A stretch of 5,777 bases of DNA from NCBI GenBank assembly GCA_002308135.1, contig DBVK01000155.1, positions 1,127 through 6,903 on the forward strand, written 5' to 3'. The notes beneath the pieces were generated by a model. That model did no database searches. It was given only the letters and a program-made list of their open reading frames with translations, and was not told the DNA's origin. Shown in pieces: positions 1 through 5,777 of this stretch (positions are counted from its first letter, which is position 1; the number at the start of each line of letters is the position of its first letter). The translations under genes were made by a program, and so were the position numbers. The DNA comes from Bacteroidales bacterium UBA1266. GTDB lineage: Bacteria > Bacteroidota > Bacteroidia > Bacteroidales > WCHB1-69.

Positions 1-233
1 CATGTGCCGTCCGCCCAATAGGCGGTAATCCGCCCTTCCGCATCCGTCCGCCTCAACTCCATCGGCAGATGCGAGGCTTGTATGGACGCATCGCCCGTGT
101 AATAAAGGAATTGGCTGTGCAAACGCGCTTTATAATGCCGGTATTTTTCCAGGTTCCCCTCCGGCGTTTGCGCCAGGGAGAGGCTTGCCGCCAACAGCGG
201 CACGAAACAACAAAGCCATCGGATGCTACGCAT
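1..233 (-). CDS. N-terminal part of an unrecognised secreted protein (runs off the left edge)
   Basis: An open frame starts at the ATG at 233-231 and continues off the window after 77 codons. The start is well set: an in-frame TAA lies at 242-240, three codons upstream, and the first 21 residues form a clear signal peptide (Arg-rich start, then a hydrophobic stretch CCFVPLLAASLSLA, then Q). Cleavage is likely after A21, so the product should enter the periplasm or go beyond it; there is no lipobox Cys at the cleavage point. The visible mature part (about 56 residues) is polar, with a basic helix-like stretch EKYRHYKARLHSQF at 29-42, and ends in AYWADGT. I do not recognise the family. It follows lptC after an 85-bp spacer (234-318) and may be the next gene of the same operon or have its own promoter; no convincing promoter was seen. 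Function unknown. Confidence 0.8.
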   Translation of the reverse strand, partial: MRSIRWLCCFVPLLAASLSLAQTPEGNLEKYRHYKARLHSQFLYYTGDASIQASHLPMELRRTDAEGRITAYWADGT

Positions 234-318
234 TATTCTTTATATTTAAGTATGTAAAACAGCCGGTCCCAACCGTTCCACCCCTGGCACACAGGGCATA
301 AACGCTGTCTCCCGGAGG

Positions 319-876
319 CTATTCCTCGTACAACAACAATTTCGGTTTAACAATGGTATAGTGCTCAAACTGCTCGTCCGACTCGAAACTTTCGCCTATA
401 TACACCGAGCCGTCGGGCCGCAGCTGCCGTGTCTGGGTGTTGGAGTAGACCCTGTGCCTTTCCGTGTCCCAGATGATGTGCTCCGTTTCCACCACCTCAC
501 CGGTTTTCAGGTTGCGGATCACCACATGGCGCTTGGCCTCCATCATATGCTCACGCTCCCGATGGACACCGTAATCGGCGGTCAGCACCACGCTTGAATC
601 CCCTTCTGCATCAAAACCAATGACCTTCAATCCCTTAGGGCTTACCTGCATGGATTTCGGATTGGGATACACATAGTAGAGCGGAGCGGAGAACTCATAC
701 TGCATCTCGCCGGCACGGCTGACGTAAATCAGAAGGTTTTCCGTAATTTCCGTCGGTCCCTCCTCCTTATGATAGACCTTGGACACGACGGCTTCGTCGT
801 TACGGCAGGACATACAAACGACAATCGCCCCGATAAGGGCGACTATCGCTTTTCGTTGGCGAAGCACACGGAGCAT
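319..876 (-). CDS. lptC: LptC-family LPS export periplasmic lipoprotein
   Basis: This 185-residue protein matches the Bacteroidetes form of LptC (DUF1239/LptC family), which is anchored at the inner membrane and passes lipopolysaccharide from the LptBFG ABC transporter to the LptA bridge. The N-terminus has basic residues and a hydrophobic segment (about 10-23) ending in Cys24, giving a likely lipoprotein signal, although the lipobox C-M-S-C is not canonical. The family core follows: GLKVIGFDAEGDSSVVLTAD (82-101), then a MMEAKRHVVIRN strand (111-122), IIWDTERHRVYSN (134-146) and the C-terminal GESFESDEQF (161-170). These repeated amphipathic strands suit the beta-jellyroll of Lpt proteins. 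The ATG lies 5 bp after the stop of the TPR gene, so the two are probably translated from one message. Length is normal for the family in this phylum. The assignment is confident; the lipid attachment site is an inference. Confidence 0.9.
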   Translation of the reverse strand: MLRVLRQRKAIVALIGAIVVCMSCRNDEAVVSKVYHKEEGPTEITENLLIYVSRAGEMQYEFSAPLYYVYPNPKSMQVSPKGLKVIGFDAEGDSSVVLTADYGVHREREHMMEAKRHVVIRNLKTGEVVETEHIIWDTERHRVYSNTQTRQLRPDGSVYIGESFESDEQFEHYTIVKPKLLLYEE

Positions 877-881
877 GCTTA

Positions 882-2363
882 CTAACGGACCGTGGTGGTT
901 TCACCTATCCAGCATTCCACACGGAAGCTCTGCCCTTTCTGCAGGCCTCTTTGGAAATAGGTTTCCGCTTTGGGGAAATGGGTGGAGATGCCCGATAGTT
1001 TCTGCTGGGCATCCTCGTATACTTTTTTCTGCTTCTCGTCCACATCCTTGGTGGTCGCGGCAACAGCCATGGCCTTGCTGTATTTGTCAGCGGCAGCCCA
1101 GTTGGCGGCGCCCGGCACCTCGGTGTTGCATCCGGACTCGGAATACAGGTCTCCAATCAGGATATAGGCACGTCCGTTGGTCGGATTGCGTTTCAGAATC
1201 TTATAGGCGTACTCGCGGGCGGTGGAATACTGCTTCAGCTGGCGGTGGGTCTCGCCGAGCATCAGGTAGGTCTTGATGATGTCAGACTCTTTTTCGAAAA
1301 GGGACAGGGCCTCTTCCAAATAAGTGACGGCCTGGCTGTAGTTGCGCTCCTGGAAGGAGGCGGTGCCCATGTAATAGGCGGTGTTCGCCGTGGGCGCGAT
1401 TTTATGCAGCTCCCGGATGGCCTCCACATAGGTCGGCGAGGAACAGTGCTTCTTGTTGTACAGTTTGACCATCTGCCGCAGCATACGCTCCTCTTTGGAG
1501 ACTTTCAGTTTTTTGCTGTAAATGCTGTCCAAACGATCGCAGGTCGCATACTTGGAGACCACCACATCGATGTTGTGCGCCACCTTGGTGTAGTTGCTAT
1601 AGGTTTTGTAGGTCTTGGTCGAATCCTTCTGGAACTCCTCATAGCGCACTTCGAAAATGGCGTCGTTCATCACCGTGCTGTCCAGTTCGCCACGACGGGC
1701 GCTGTCCATCTGCTCGCGCAGCACATACATATGCTGTATCACCTTGTTGAAAGCCTCCTCACTGGTTTCCAGCACTTCGTCCAGCACTTCCGTGATTTCA
1801 TCGTAGGCGTTCAGCACCACATCGGCGCCCAGCTGTTTGTTCTTCATATACCTTTCCGCTGTCTGTATATACATGTTCAGCACGGCGGGAGGAGTGCCCG
1901 AACCGCTCAGGGCGACAGAATTTTTCAGGTCCTCATACGCCTTCTCGTATTGGGCGGCGCGGTATTTCATGGTATAGAAACCAATCTGACCCAGGCAATA
2001 GCCCTCATCTTCCGGATAGCACTGCTGACGCAAGGCAAACAAATCAAACAGTTCCTGTATGTACTGCGCATAAGCGGCCGTGTCTTTAGCGGTTTTGGCT
2101 TGTTTTATCTTAAACTCCAAAATGGCAGGCCCATGCACGAAGGTGTTTTTGCTTGCCTTCGGACACGTTTCCACAACAGCCTTCCAATGCGGATACGCGT
2201 CATCATACTTCTTCTTGGCGTAATCGTCACGGTAAAGCGAGATGTGCATCACGCAATTCGCACTGTCCTCCGGGGTGGCCCCATATTTTGACTGTGCATC
2301 GGTTTTCAGGAAAGGCATCAGCATCATACCCGTCAGGCAGAGCAACTGTATCTTCTTCTTCAT
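882..2363 (-). CDS. Periplasmic tetratricopeptide (TPR) repeat protein
   Basis: A 493-residue protein with a signal peptide (MKKK, hydrophobic 6-19, likely cleavage after A23 before Q-S). The N-terminal third is helical with TPR-like pairs (about 38-66 and 98-150). The clearest TPRs lie at about 327-356 (AYYMGTASFQERNYSQAVTY), 363-395 and 398-432. A distinct tail at 462-493 (FPKAETYFQRGLQKGQSF, then VECWIGETTTVR) resembles the end of a TPR family I recall as common in Bacteroidales. The mature part has eight Cys (37, 67, 115, 123, 275, 307, 412, 484), which could form disulfides in the periplasm. TPR domains are protein-binding scaffolds, so a role in envelope assembly is plausible given lptC 5 bp downstream and a predicted outer-membrane protein upstream, but no specific partner can be named. 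A 51-bp AT-rich spacer (2364-2414) precedes it, without a convincing promoter or ribosome site. Confidence 0.85.
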   Translation of the reverse strand: MKKKIQLLCLTGMMLMPFLKTDAQSKYGATPEDSANCVMHISLYRDDYAKKKYDDAYPHWKAVVETCPKASKNTFVHGPAILEFKIKQAKTAKDTAAYAQYIQELFDLFALRQQCYPEDEGYCLGQIGFYTMKYRAAQYEKAYEDLKNSVALSGSGTPPAVLNMYIQTAERYMKNKQLGADVVLNAYDEITEVLDEVLETSEEAFNKVIQHMYVLREQMDSARRGELDSTVMNDAIFEVRYEEFQKDSTKTYKTYSNYTKVAHNIDVVVSKYATCDRLDSIYSKKLKVSKEERMLRQMVKLYNKKHCSSPTYVEAIRELHKIAPTANTAYYMGTASFQERNYSQAVTYLEEALSLFEKESDIIKTYLMLGETHRQLKQYSTAREYAYKILKRNPTNGRAYILIGDLYSESGCNTEVPGAANWAAADKYSKAMAVAATTKDVDEKQKKVYEDAQQKLSGISTHFPKAETYFQRGLQKGQSFRVECWIGETTTVR

Positions 2364-2414
2364 AGTCCTATACTTTAATTAGTTATTATCCTTAAAAAAA
2401 TCATAAAACAAAAA

Positions 2415-3698
2415 TCATTCCAATTTACCGCGCTTGTACCAGGACTCATGCAGCTGCATGTGTAGCGTCAGCTTGTTATAGCGTTCGTGAATGCCTGTGT
2501 TGGCGTCAATTCCGTATGACCCGCTCTCCAAACACAGACCGACGCGGGTTTTGCTTTTCTTCATCGGGAAAGAGACTCCCAGGCTCATGCCCATGCGGTG
2601 CAGCGGCTTTGAGCCCACGAGCAGGGCATCCTTCCCGTAGAAAACGCCCATGGAATACGCCATTTTGGAAAGGTAGCCGGATGCAGACGTATTGGGCACC
2701 CAGCGGCCGCCAAGAGACGCCCTCCAGGAATCCGCCAATGAATCCGACTGTCCGCCAATGGAAAAACGGCTCCAATCCGACCAGGTGAAATCCGCACCGA
2801 TCCAAAAACGCTCGGATTCCGACAAAGAAACACCAAAACCAAGCACCGTCGGATTGCACACTTCCCTGCGGTTCCTCTTGGTATCCTTCTCATCCCAGGC
2901 CAAGGTGTCCGCCACCTCCTCCGCTCCGGAAACCACACGGTAGCTCAATCGGTAAAGGCGTTGGTCGGCACGAAGCAGTGCAGGCACGGAAGGGGTGTAT
3001 ACCAGGCCGAATCCCAGGTTTTTCTTTCCAATCGGCATATCGTACTGCAAACCTGTCTGCAACAGCAGGCCACGGAATTCGGACTCGTCCGCCGTACGCA
3101 GCGAAAGGTTCTCCGCATCCTTAAAATACAGTTCACGGGTATGCAAGACCGTGCCAAAGAGATAGGAAGCCTGAATTCCAGCGGAAAATTGCGGGGTTAT
3201 CCGGAAAGCATTGCCCCAAAACAGCTCGTAGACGCCTCCACTGCCCTTGTCAATGTCCTCGCGGCCCGACAGTTCATCCGTATAGGTATAGTCATAGCTG
3301 ACCATGGAGAAAGGCTGTATGCCGAAGGCAGTCATCCAACGGGACGCTACCGGGAGGCCAAGGTAGAGGTAATCCATCTGCATTGTACTCCCCTGCTGCC
3401 GTTGCCCCCTTTCCTGCAATACGTGGAAATCGTAGGTAATGGCGGCCTCAATCAGCGAACTCAAGGAATCGAAAGCGGTATAGGAAGCCGGATTCTTCAC
3501 GTTGATGCATATCGGACTGTGATAAGCGTAGGATGTGCCACCCATCCCCTGACCAAGCGTGGATGAACGGGGCTGCATCTCCCCCCACGCGAAACGGGAA
3601 TACGGCCTGCTCAAATGCTCCTGTGCCGCCGACTTAAACGGCAACAACAGGGAAAAAAGCACGAGCGTTTTTATTAGTTTATTGTTTGTCAATATCAT
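2415..3698 (-). CDS. Predicted outer-membrane beta-barrel protein
   Basis: A 427-residue protein with a signal peptide (hydrophobic 11-20, likely cleavage at SAA|Q near residue 25). The mature start, SRPYSRFAWGE then TLGQGMGGTSYAYHS and NVKNPASYTAFDSLSSL (about 30-82), is typical of a family of Bacteroidetes outer-membrane proteins distantly like FadL/PorV barrels. The rest is a run of alternating, aromatic-rich strands with Gly turns, such as 109-118, 156-183, 212-237, 284-316 and 367-393, as expected for a barrel. It ends in LTLHMQLHESWYKRGKLE rather than a terminal aromatic. The start is the only sensible one: the next Met is residue 41, inside the mature part. The start overlaps the end of coaX by 20 bp, suggesting translational coupling. 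From memory, relatives of this protein often lie next to coaX in Bacteroides. The substrate or role (transport or assembly) is not known. Confidence 0.8.
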   Translation of the reverse strand: MILTNNKLIKTLVLFSLLLPFKSAAQEHLSRPYSRFAWGEMQPRSSTLGQGMGGTSYAYHSPICINVKNPASYTAFDSLSSLIEAAITYDFHVLQERGQRQQGSTMQMDYLYLGLPVASRWMTAFGIQPFSMVSYDYTYTDELSGREDIDKGSGGVYELFWGNAFRITPQFSAGIQASYLFGTVLHTRELYFKDAENLSLRTADESEFRGLLLQTGLQYDMPIGKKNLGFGLVYTPSVPALLRADQRLYRLSYRVVSGAEEVADTLAWDEKDTKRNRREVCNPTVLGFGVSLSESERFWIGADFTWSDWSRFSIGGQSDSLADSWRASLGGRWVPNTSASGYLSKMAYSMGVFYGKDALLVGSKPLHRMGMSLGVSFPMKKSKTRVGLCLESGSYGIDANTGIHERYNKLTLHMQLHESWYKRGKLE

Positions 3699-4422
3699 AT
3701 CTCAACATTACCGTCAGGCCGAACAATACCAAATTCGGCTGCGCAAAGGTACACATTTTCAATTTATCTTTCACCGCACTAGCGTCGCCTCCGGTCAGAA
3801 TCACCATAAGATCCTCGTGTACAGCCTGATATTTTTGGATTAACCCTTCACACTCCGAAAGGTAGCCATGCCACACCCCTGCTTGAATGGAGGCCTTGGT
3901 GCTGTCTCCAGCCAGAGGGACAGCGGTATCCGCCTCCACCAAAGGCAGACGGGAGGTAAAGGCATGCAGCGCCTTGAACCGCAGCTGCAGCCCCGGGGCG
4001 ATGCCGCCACCGGCATACACACCGTCAGAGGTCAGCAAATCCGATGTCAGGCAGGTGCCGCATTGCAGGACCAGCACATTGCGGCCGGGATACATTGCGG
4101 CCGCCCCTGCCATACAGGCCAGACGGTCCGCCCCCAGTGTCTGCGGGGTTTGGTAACGCAAGCGAATATGCGGCAAGCTCGCAGGAGACGGATAATGCAT
4201 GGTGAACAACTGTTCCAACGCGGCTGGGGACAATGCGGCGTTTTCCGCCACGGCAGAAAGCATGGCGTGACGCAAACCGAAACGCCCCTTCCACTCCATC
4301 AGAAGGGGCAGGGTCAATTCCTCCCCGCAGCCATACGCCAGCAATTGCCCGTCCGAGTATACAGCGGCTTTGGCGCGGGTGTTCCCTATGTCAATCCCCA
4401 GCAGGTTCGGCGGAGCTTGCAT
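3679..4422 (-). CDS. coaX: Type III pantothenate kinase
   Basis: CoaX phosphorylates pantothenate with ATP, the first step of coenzyme A synthesis, in the cytoplasm. The 247 residues carry the ASKHA-fold motifs in order: phosphate motif 1 DIGNTRAK (11-18); the pantothenate/dimer motif YQTPQTLGADR (90-100), with D99 as the expected catalytic base; phosphate motif 2 region LQCGTCLTSD (119-128); GGGIAPGLQLRFKALHAFTS (138-157); DSTKASIQAG (173-182); and the C-terminal GGD (211-213) and GL (235-236). Length is normal for the family. The oddity is Q120, where the usual DxGT motif has Asp (codon 4063-4065 reads CAA), so metal or cation binding may differ. Its ATG shares one base with the queA stop (TGATG), and its 3' end overlaps the barrel gene by 20 bp. 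Identity is firm; full activity is less sure. Confidence 0.92.
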   Translation of the reverse strand: MQAPPNLLGIDIGNTRAKAAVYSDGQLLAYGCGEELTLPLLMEWKGRFGLRHAMLSAVAENAALSPAALEQLFTMHYPSPASLPHIRLRYQTPQTLGADRLACMAGAAAMYPGRNVLVLQCGTCLTSDLLTSDGVYAGGGIAPGLQLRFKALHAFTSRLPLVEADTAVPLAGDSTKASIQAGVWHGYLSECEGLIQKYQAVHEDLMVILTGGDASAVKDKLKMCTFAQPNLVLFGLTVMLRYDIDKQ

Positions 4423-5474
4423 CAGATAATCAGCATGGCGTCACCGTAAGGCAAAAAGCGGTAATGCTCATTCAAGGCTTCCTTGTATGCCTTCATGATC
4501 AGCTCATAGCCTCCGAAGGCGCAAGCGATCATCAGCATACCGGATTGGGGCGGATTGAAATTGGTCAGCAAAGCGTCAGCCGACAGAAAATCATAAGGCG
4601 GGAAAATGAATTTATTGGTCCAGCCTTTGTACGGCTTAATCATACCGGACATATACACCGAGGATTCCAAGGCCTTCAGCGAAGTGGTTCCCACACAGCA
4701 GACACGGTGTCCGCCCTCCTTGGCGGCATTGATGCGCTGCGCCGCCTCCGGAGTGATTTCCATCTCTTCCGAATCGATCTTATGCTTGGCCAGATCCTCC
4801 ACATCTATCTCCCGGAAATTGCCTATACCCGCATGCAATGTGACGTCCACGCATTCCACGCCTTTAATCTCCAAAATCTTAAAAATGCGCTTGGTGAAAT
4901 GAAGCCCGGCGGAAGGCGAAGTGACCGCCCCCTCCTTTTGTGCGTAAATGGTCTGGTAGTCCTGCAGGTCGCAAGTCTCCACATCCCGGAGACGCAGTAT
5001 GTTGTCCGGCAGCGGCATCTGTCCCAAGGAAAACAGTTTTGCCCGGAACTCCTCATAGGTGCCGGCATACAGGAACCTCAGGGTTCGTCCCCTGGAAGTG
5101 GTGTTGTCTATCACTTCGGCGACCAGGCTGCCATCGTCAAAAAACAGCTTGTTGCCTATACGGATTTTGCGTGCCGGATCCACCAGCACATCCCACAAAC
5201 GGCTCTCCTGCTCCAATTCGCGCAACAGAAACACATTGATGAACGTGTCCGTGTTCTCCTTCTGCGCCACCAGCACCGCGGGCAGCACCTTGGTGTTGTT
5301 GCGGACCAGCACATCCTTGTCGTCAAAATATTCGGTGATGTCTTTGAACTGGCGATGCGTAATCGTCCCTTTTTTCCTGTCCACCACCATAAGGCGGTCT
5401 TCGTCACGATCATCCAGCGGATGCAGTGCAATCTGCTCCTGCGGCAAAAAATACTTGAACTGCGATAATTTCAT
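4422..5474 (-). CDS. queA: S-adenosylmethionine:tRNA ribosyltransferase-isomerase (QueA), divergent at conserved sites
   Basis: QueA moves and isomerises the ribosyl part of S-adenosylmethionine onto 7-aminomethyl-7-deazaguanine (preQ1) at position 34 of tRNAs with GUN anticodons, giving epoxyqueuosine. The 350 residues match the family (PF02547) end to end: [20 protein letters not shown] at the start, [10 protein letters not shown] (57-66), [19 protein letters not shown] (92-110), [14 protein letters not shown] (123-136), [20 protein letters not shown] (174-193), TLHAGIGNF (212-220), [10 protein letters not shown] (262-271), [13 protein letters not shown] (284-296) and [13 protein letters not shown] at the end. 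Several positions differ from the usual consensus: V67 for Arg in PARL, D76/T77 for the TGG/TGA motif, N80 for Glu, N307 for His and SG (311-312) for ST. It starts at the first Met, after an AT-rich leader with a hairpin. It is probably first in the operon with coaX. Confidence 0.9.
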   Translation of the reverse strand: MKLSQFKYFLPQEQIALHPLDDRDEDRLMVVDRKKGTITHRQFKDITEYFDDKDVLVRNNTKVLPAVLVAQKENTDTFINVFLLRELEQESRLWDVLVDPARKIRIGNKLFFDDGSLVAEVIDNTTSRGRTLRFLYAGTYEEFRAKLFSLGQMPLPDNILRLRDVETCDLQDYQTIYAQKEGAVTSPSAGLHFTKRIFKILEIKGVECVDVTLHAGIGNFREIDVEDLAKHKIDSEEMEITPEAAQRINAAKEGGHRVCCVGTTSLKALESSVYMSGMIKPYKGWTNKFIFPPYDFLSADALLTNFNPPQSGMLMIACAFGGYELIMKAYKEALNEHYRFLPYGDAMLII

Positions 5475-5504
5475 TCTGAGGTGTTTTATTACTTCACTCT
5501 TTCT

Positions 5505-5528
5505 TTTCCCGGCATTTTTCCCGGGAAA
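5505..5528 (-). promoter_or_regulatory. Hairpin in the queA leader
   Basis: Positions 5505-5512 (TTTCCCGG) pair perfectly with 5521-5528 (CCGGGAAA), leaving an 8-base loop. The right arm is also part of a second, overlapping 12-base perfect palindrome TTTCCCGGGAAA at 5517-5528, so the site could be either an RNA hairpin or a DNA operator for a dimeric protein. On the minus strand it ends 30 bases before the queA start and is followed by A/G-rich sequence rather than a run of U, so it is not a classical terminator. A regulatory role is inferred from position only. Confidence 0.35.
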
Positions 5529-5537
5529 GATTCAACC

Positions 5538-5566
5538 TTAAAAATAAATAACGTGAGAGCCCTCAC
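5538..5566 (-). terminator. Candidate second terminator upstream of queA
   Basis: On the minus strand GTGAG (5566-5562) and CTCAC (5557-5553) form a 5-bp stem with a 4-base loop, followed by the T-rich tail GTTATTTATTTTT. It lies about 65 bases past the stop of the secreted-protein gene at the right edge. The stem is short and the tail is broken by A, so it is a weak candidate. Confidence 0.35.
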
Positions 5567-5616
5567 AAATATTTTATGATGCTAAGGAATTTTTTATCTT
5601 TTGCCTCCGATTTCCG

Positions 5617-5639
5617 AAAAAAAGCGTTTCCTACCGCTT
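5617..5639 (-). terminator. Candidate intrinsic terminator overlapping the stop of the T9SS cargo gene
   Basis: On the minus strand AAGCG (5639-5635) pairs perfectly with CGCTT (5626-5622) around an 8-base loop that contains the TAG stop codon. The tract of seven T at 5623-5617 begins within the last two bases of the stem. The stem is only 5 bp, but the direct move from stem to T-run in the right orientation fits Rho-independent termination of the upstream gene and would separate it from queA. Confidence 0.45.
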
Positions 5640-5777
5640 GATGAATTTCAGTGTCCGGGTTCCCTTGGGCGACAAATAGCGGATAAAGTAGCTGCCCTTG
5701 CTGTAGGCTTGCAGGTCCAAGAGCGCTTCCGCCTCGTTCATGGTTTTGCGCAGCAGCACGTTCCCAAGCACATCCGT
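5631..5777 (-). CDS. C-terminal end of a T9SS-secreted protein (type A sorting domain; runs off the right edge)
   Basis: The last 48 codons of a gene entering from the right edge, ending in TAG at 5633-5631. The peptide begins TDVLGNVLLRKTMNEAEA, continues LLDLQAYSKGSYFIRYLS and ends PKGTRTLKFIKR. This is the pattern of the type IX secretion C-terminal sorting domain (TIGR04183): a D-x-x-G-x turn, a strand, an L-D-L then K-G-x-Y-F-I-R stretch, and a basic C-terminal strand ending K-F-I-K-R. Such proteins cross the outer membrane through the T9SS translocon, and the domain is usually removed when the cargo is released or attached to the cell surface. The catalytic or adhesive part lies outside the window, so its activity is unknown. 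A candidate terminator overlaps its end, and it is probably not co-transcribed with queA. Confidence 0.85.
   Translation of the reverse strand, partial: TDVLGNVLLRKTMNEAEALLDLQAYSKGSYFIRYLSPKGTRTLKFIKR

Noticed and set aside
234..318. A terminator after lptC
   Set aside because: Short stems such as CCCTG/CAGGG and CGGT/ACCG can be drawn on the minus strand, but they are 4-5 bp and none is followed by a clear T run.
1245..2291. A 348-codon plus-strand open frame opposite the TPR gene
   Set aside because: It is fully antisense to a well-supported gene, its product is rich in His, Val, Leu and Gly as expected from the reverse of a coding frame, and it has no recognisable domain.
2364..2414. 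A separate promoter or terminator between the barrel and TPR genes
   Set aside because: The spacer is AT-rich with a run of seven T on the minus strand, but there is no stem before it and no matching promoter boxes.
2961..3566. A 201-codon plus-strand open frame opposite the barrel gene
   Set aside because: It is antisense to a supported gene, with no motif or ribosome site.
4233..5468. A 411-codon plus-strand open frame opposite queA and the start of coaX
   Set aside because: It spans two genes with strong family matches on the other strand and shows no domain or signal of its own; it is best explained as a shadow of their codon pattern.
5475..5530. A preQ1 riboswitch in front of queA
   Set aside because: The hairpin plus A-rich tail is only superficially similar; the conserved loop and tail bases of preQ1-I are not present.
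5567..5616. A Bacteroidetes-type promoter (TTTG and TAnnTTTG) for queA
   Set aside because: The minus strand has TAAAATATTTG near 5565-5575, which does not fit the -7 spacing, and no -33 TTTG was seen at the right distance.

Overview
The window looks like a chromosomal fragment from a member of the Bacteroidetes, most likely the order Bacteroidales. The evidence is a Bacteroides-type QueA, an LptC-family lipoprotein, signal peptides ending in A-Q, AT-rich spacers without clear Shine-Dalgarno sites, and a type IX secretion (T9SS) sorting tail at the right edge. Genes look GC-rich by eye and the spacers AT-rich. The genus cannot be fixed from this sequence.

Every supported gene lies on the minus strand, so transcription runs from right to left. 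At the right edge (5631-5777) is the C-terminal end of a large secreted protein with a T9SS type A sorting domain. A 156-bp non-coding gap follows, holding two candidate terminators and a perfect 8-bp hairpin in the leader of the next gene. Then comes a tightly packed run: queA (tRNA queuosine modification), coaX (type III pantothenate kinase, first step of coenzyme A synthesis), a predicted outer-membrane beta-barrel protein, a periplasmic TPR protein, and lptC (lipopolysaccharide export). queA and coaX share one base, coaX and the barrel gene overlap by 20 bp, and the TPR gene and lptC are 5 bp apart, so these five probably form one operon. After an 85-bp spacer, the left edge holds the first 77 codons of an unrecognised secreted protein.

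The cluster joins two cytoplasmic housekeeping enzymes to three envelope proteins. The last three plausibly work in outer-membrane or LPS assembly, but only LptC has a firm functional assignment.

No mobile element, CRISPR array, RNA gene or clearly new system is visible. The most notable observations are molecular. QueA keeps its length and overall motif order but has lost several residues I recall as near-invariant in the family. CoaX carries Gln where the phosphate-binding DxGT motif normally has Asp. Both point to altered or weakened activity, or to lineage-specific drift, and can be tested by alignment.
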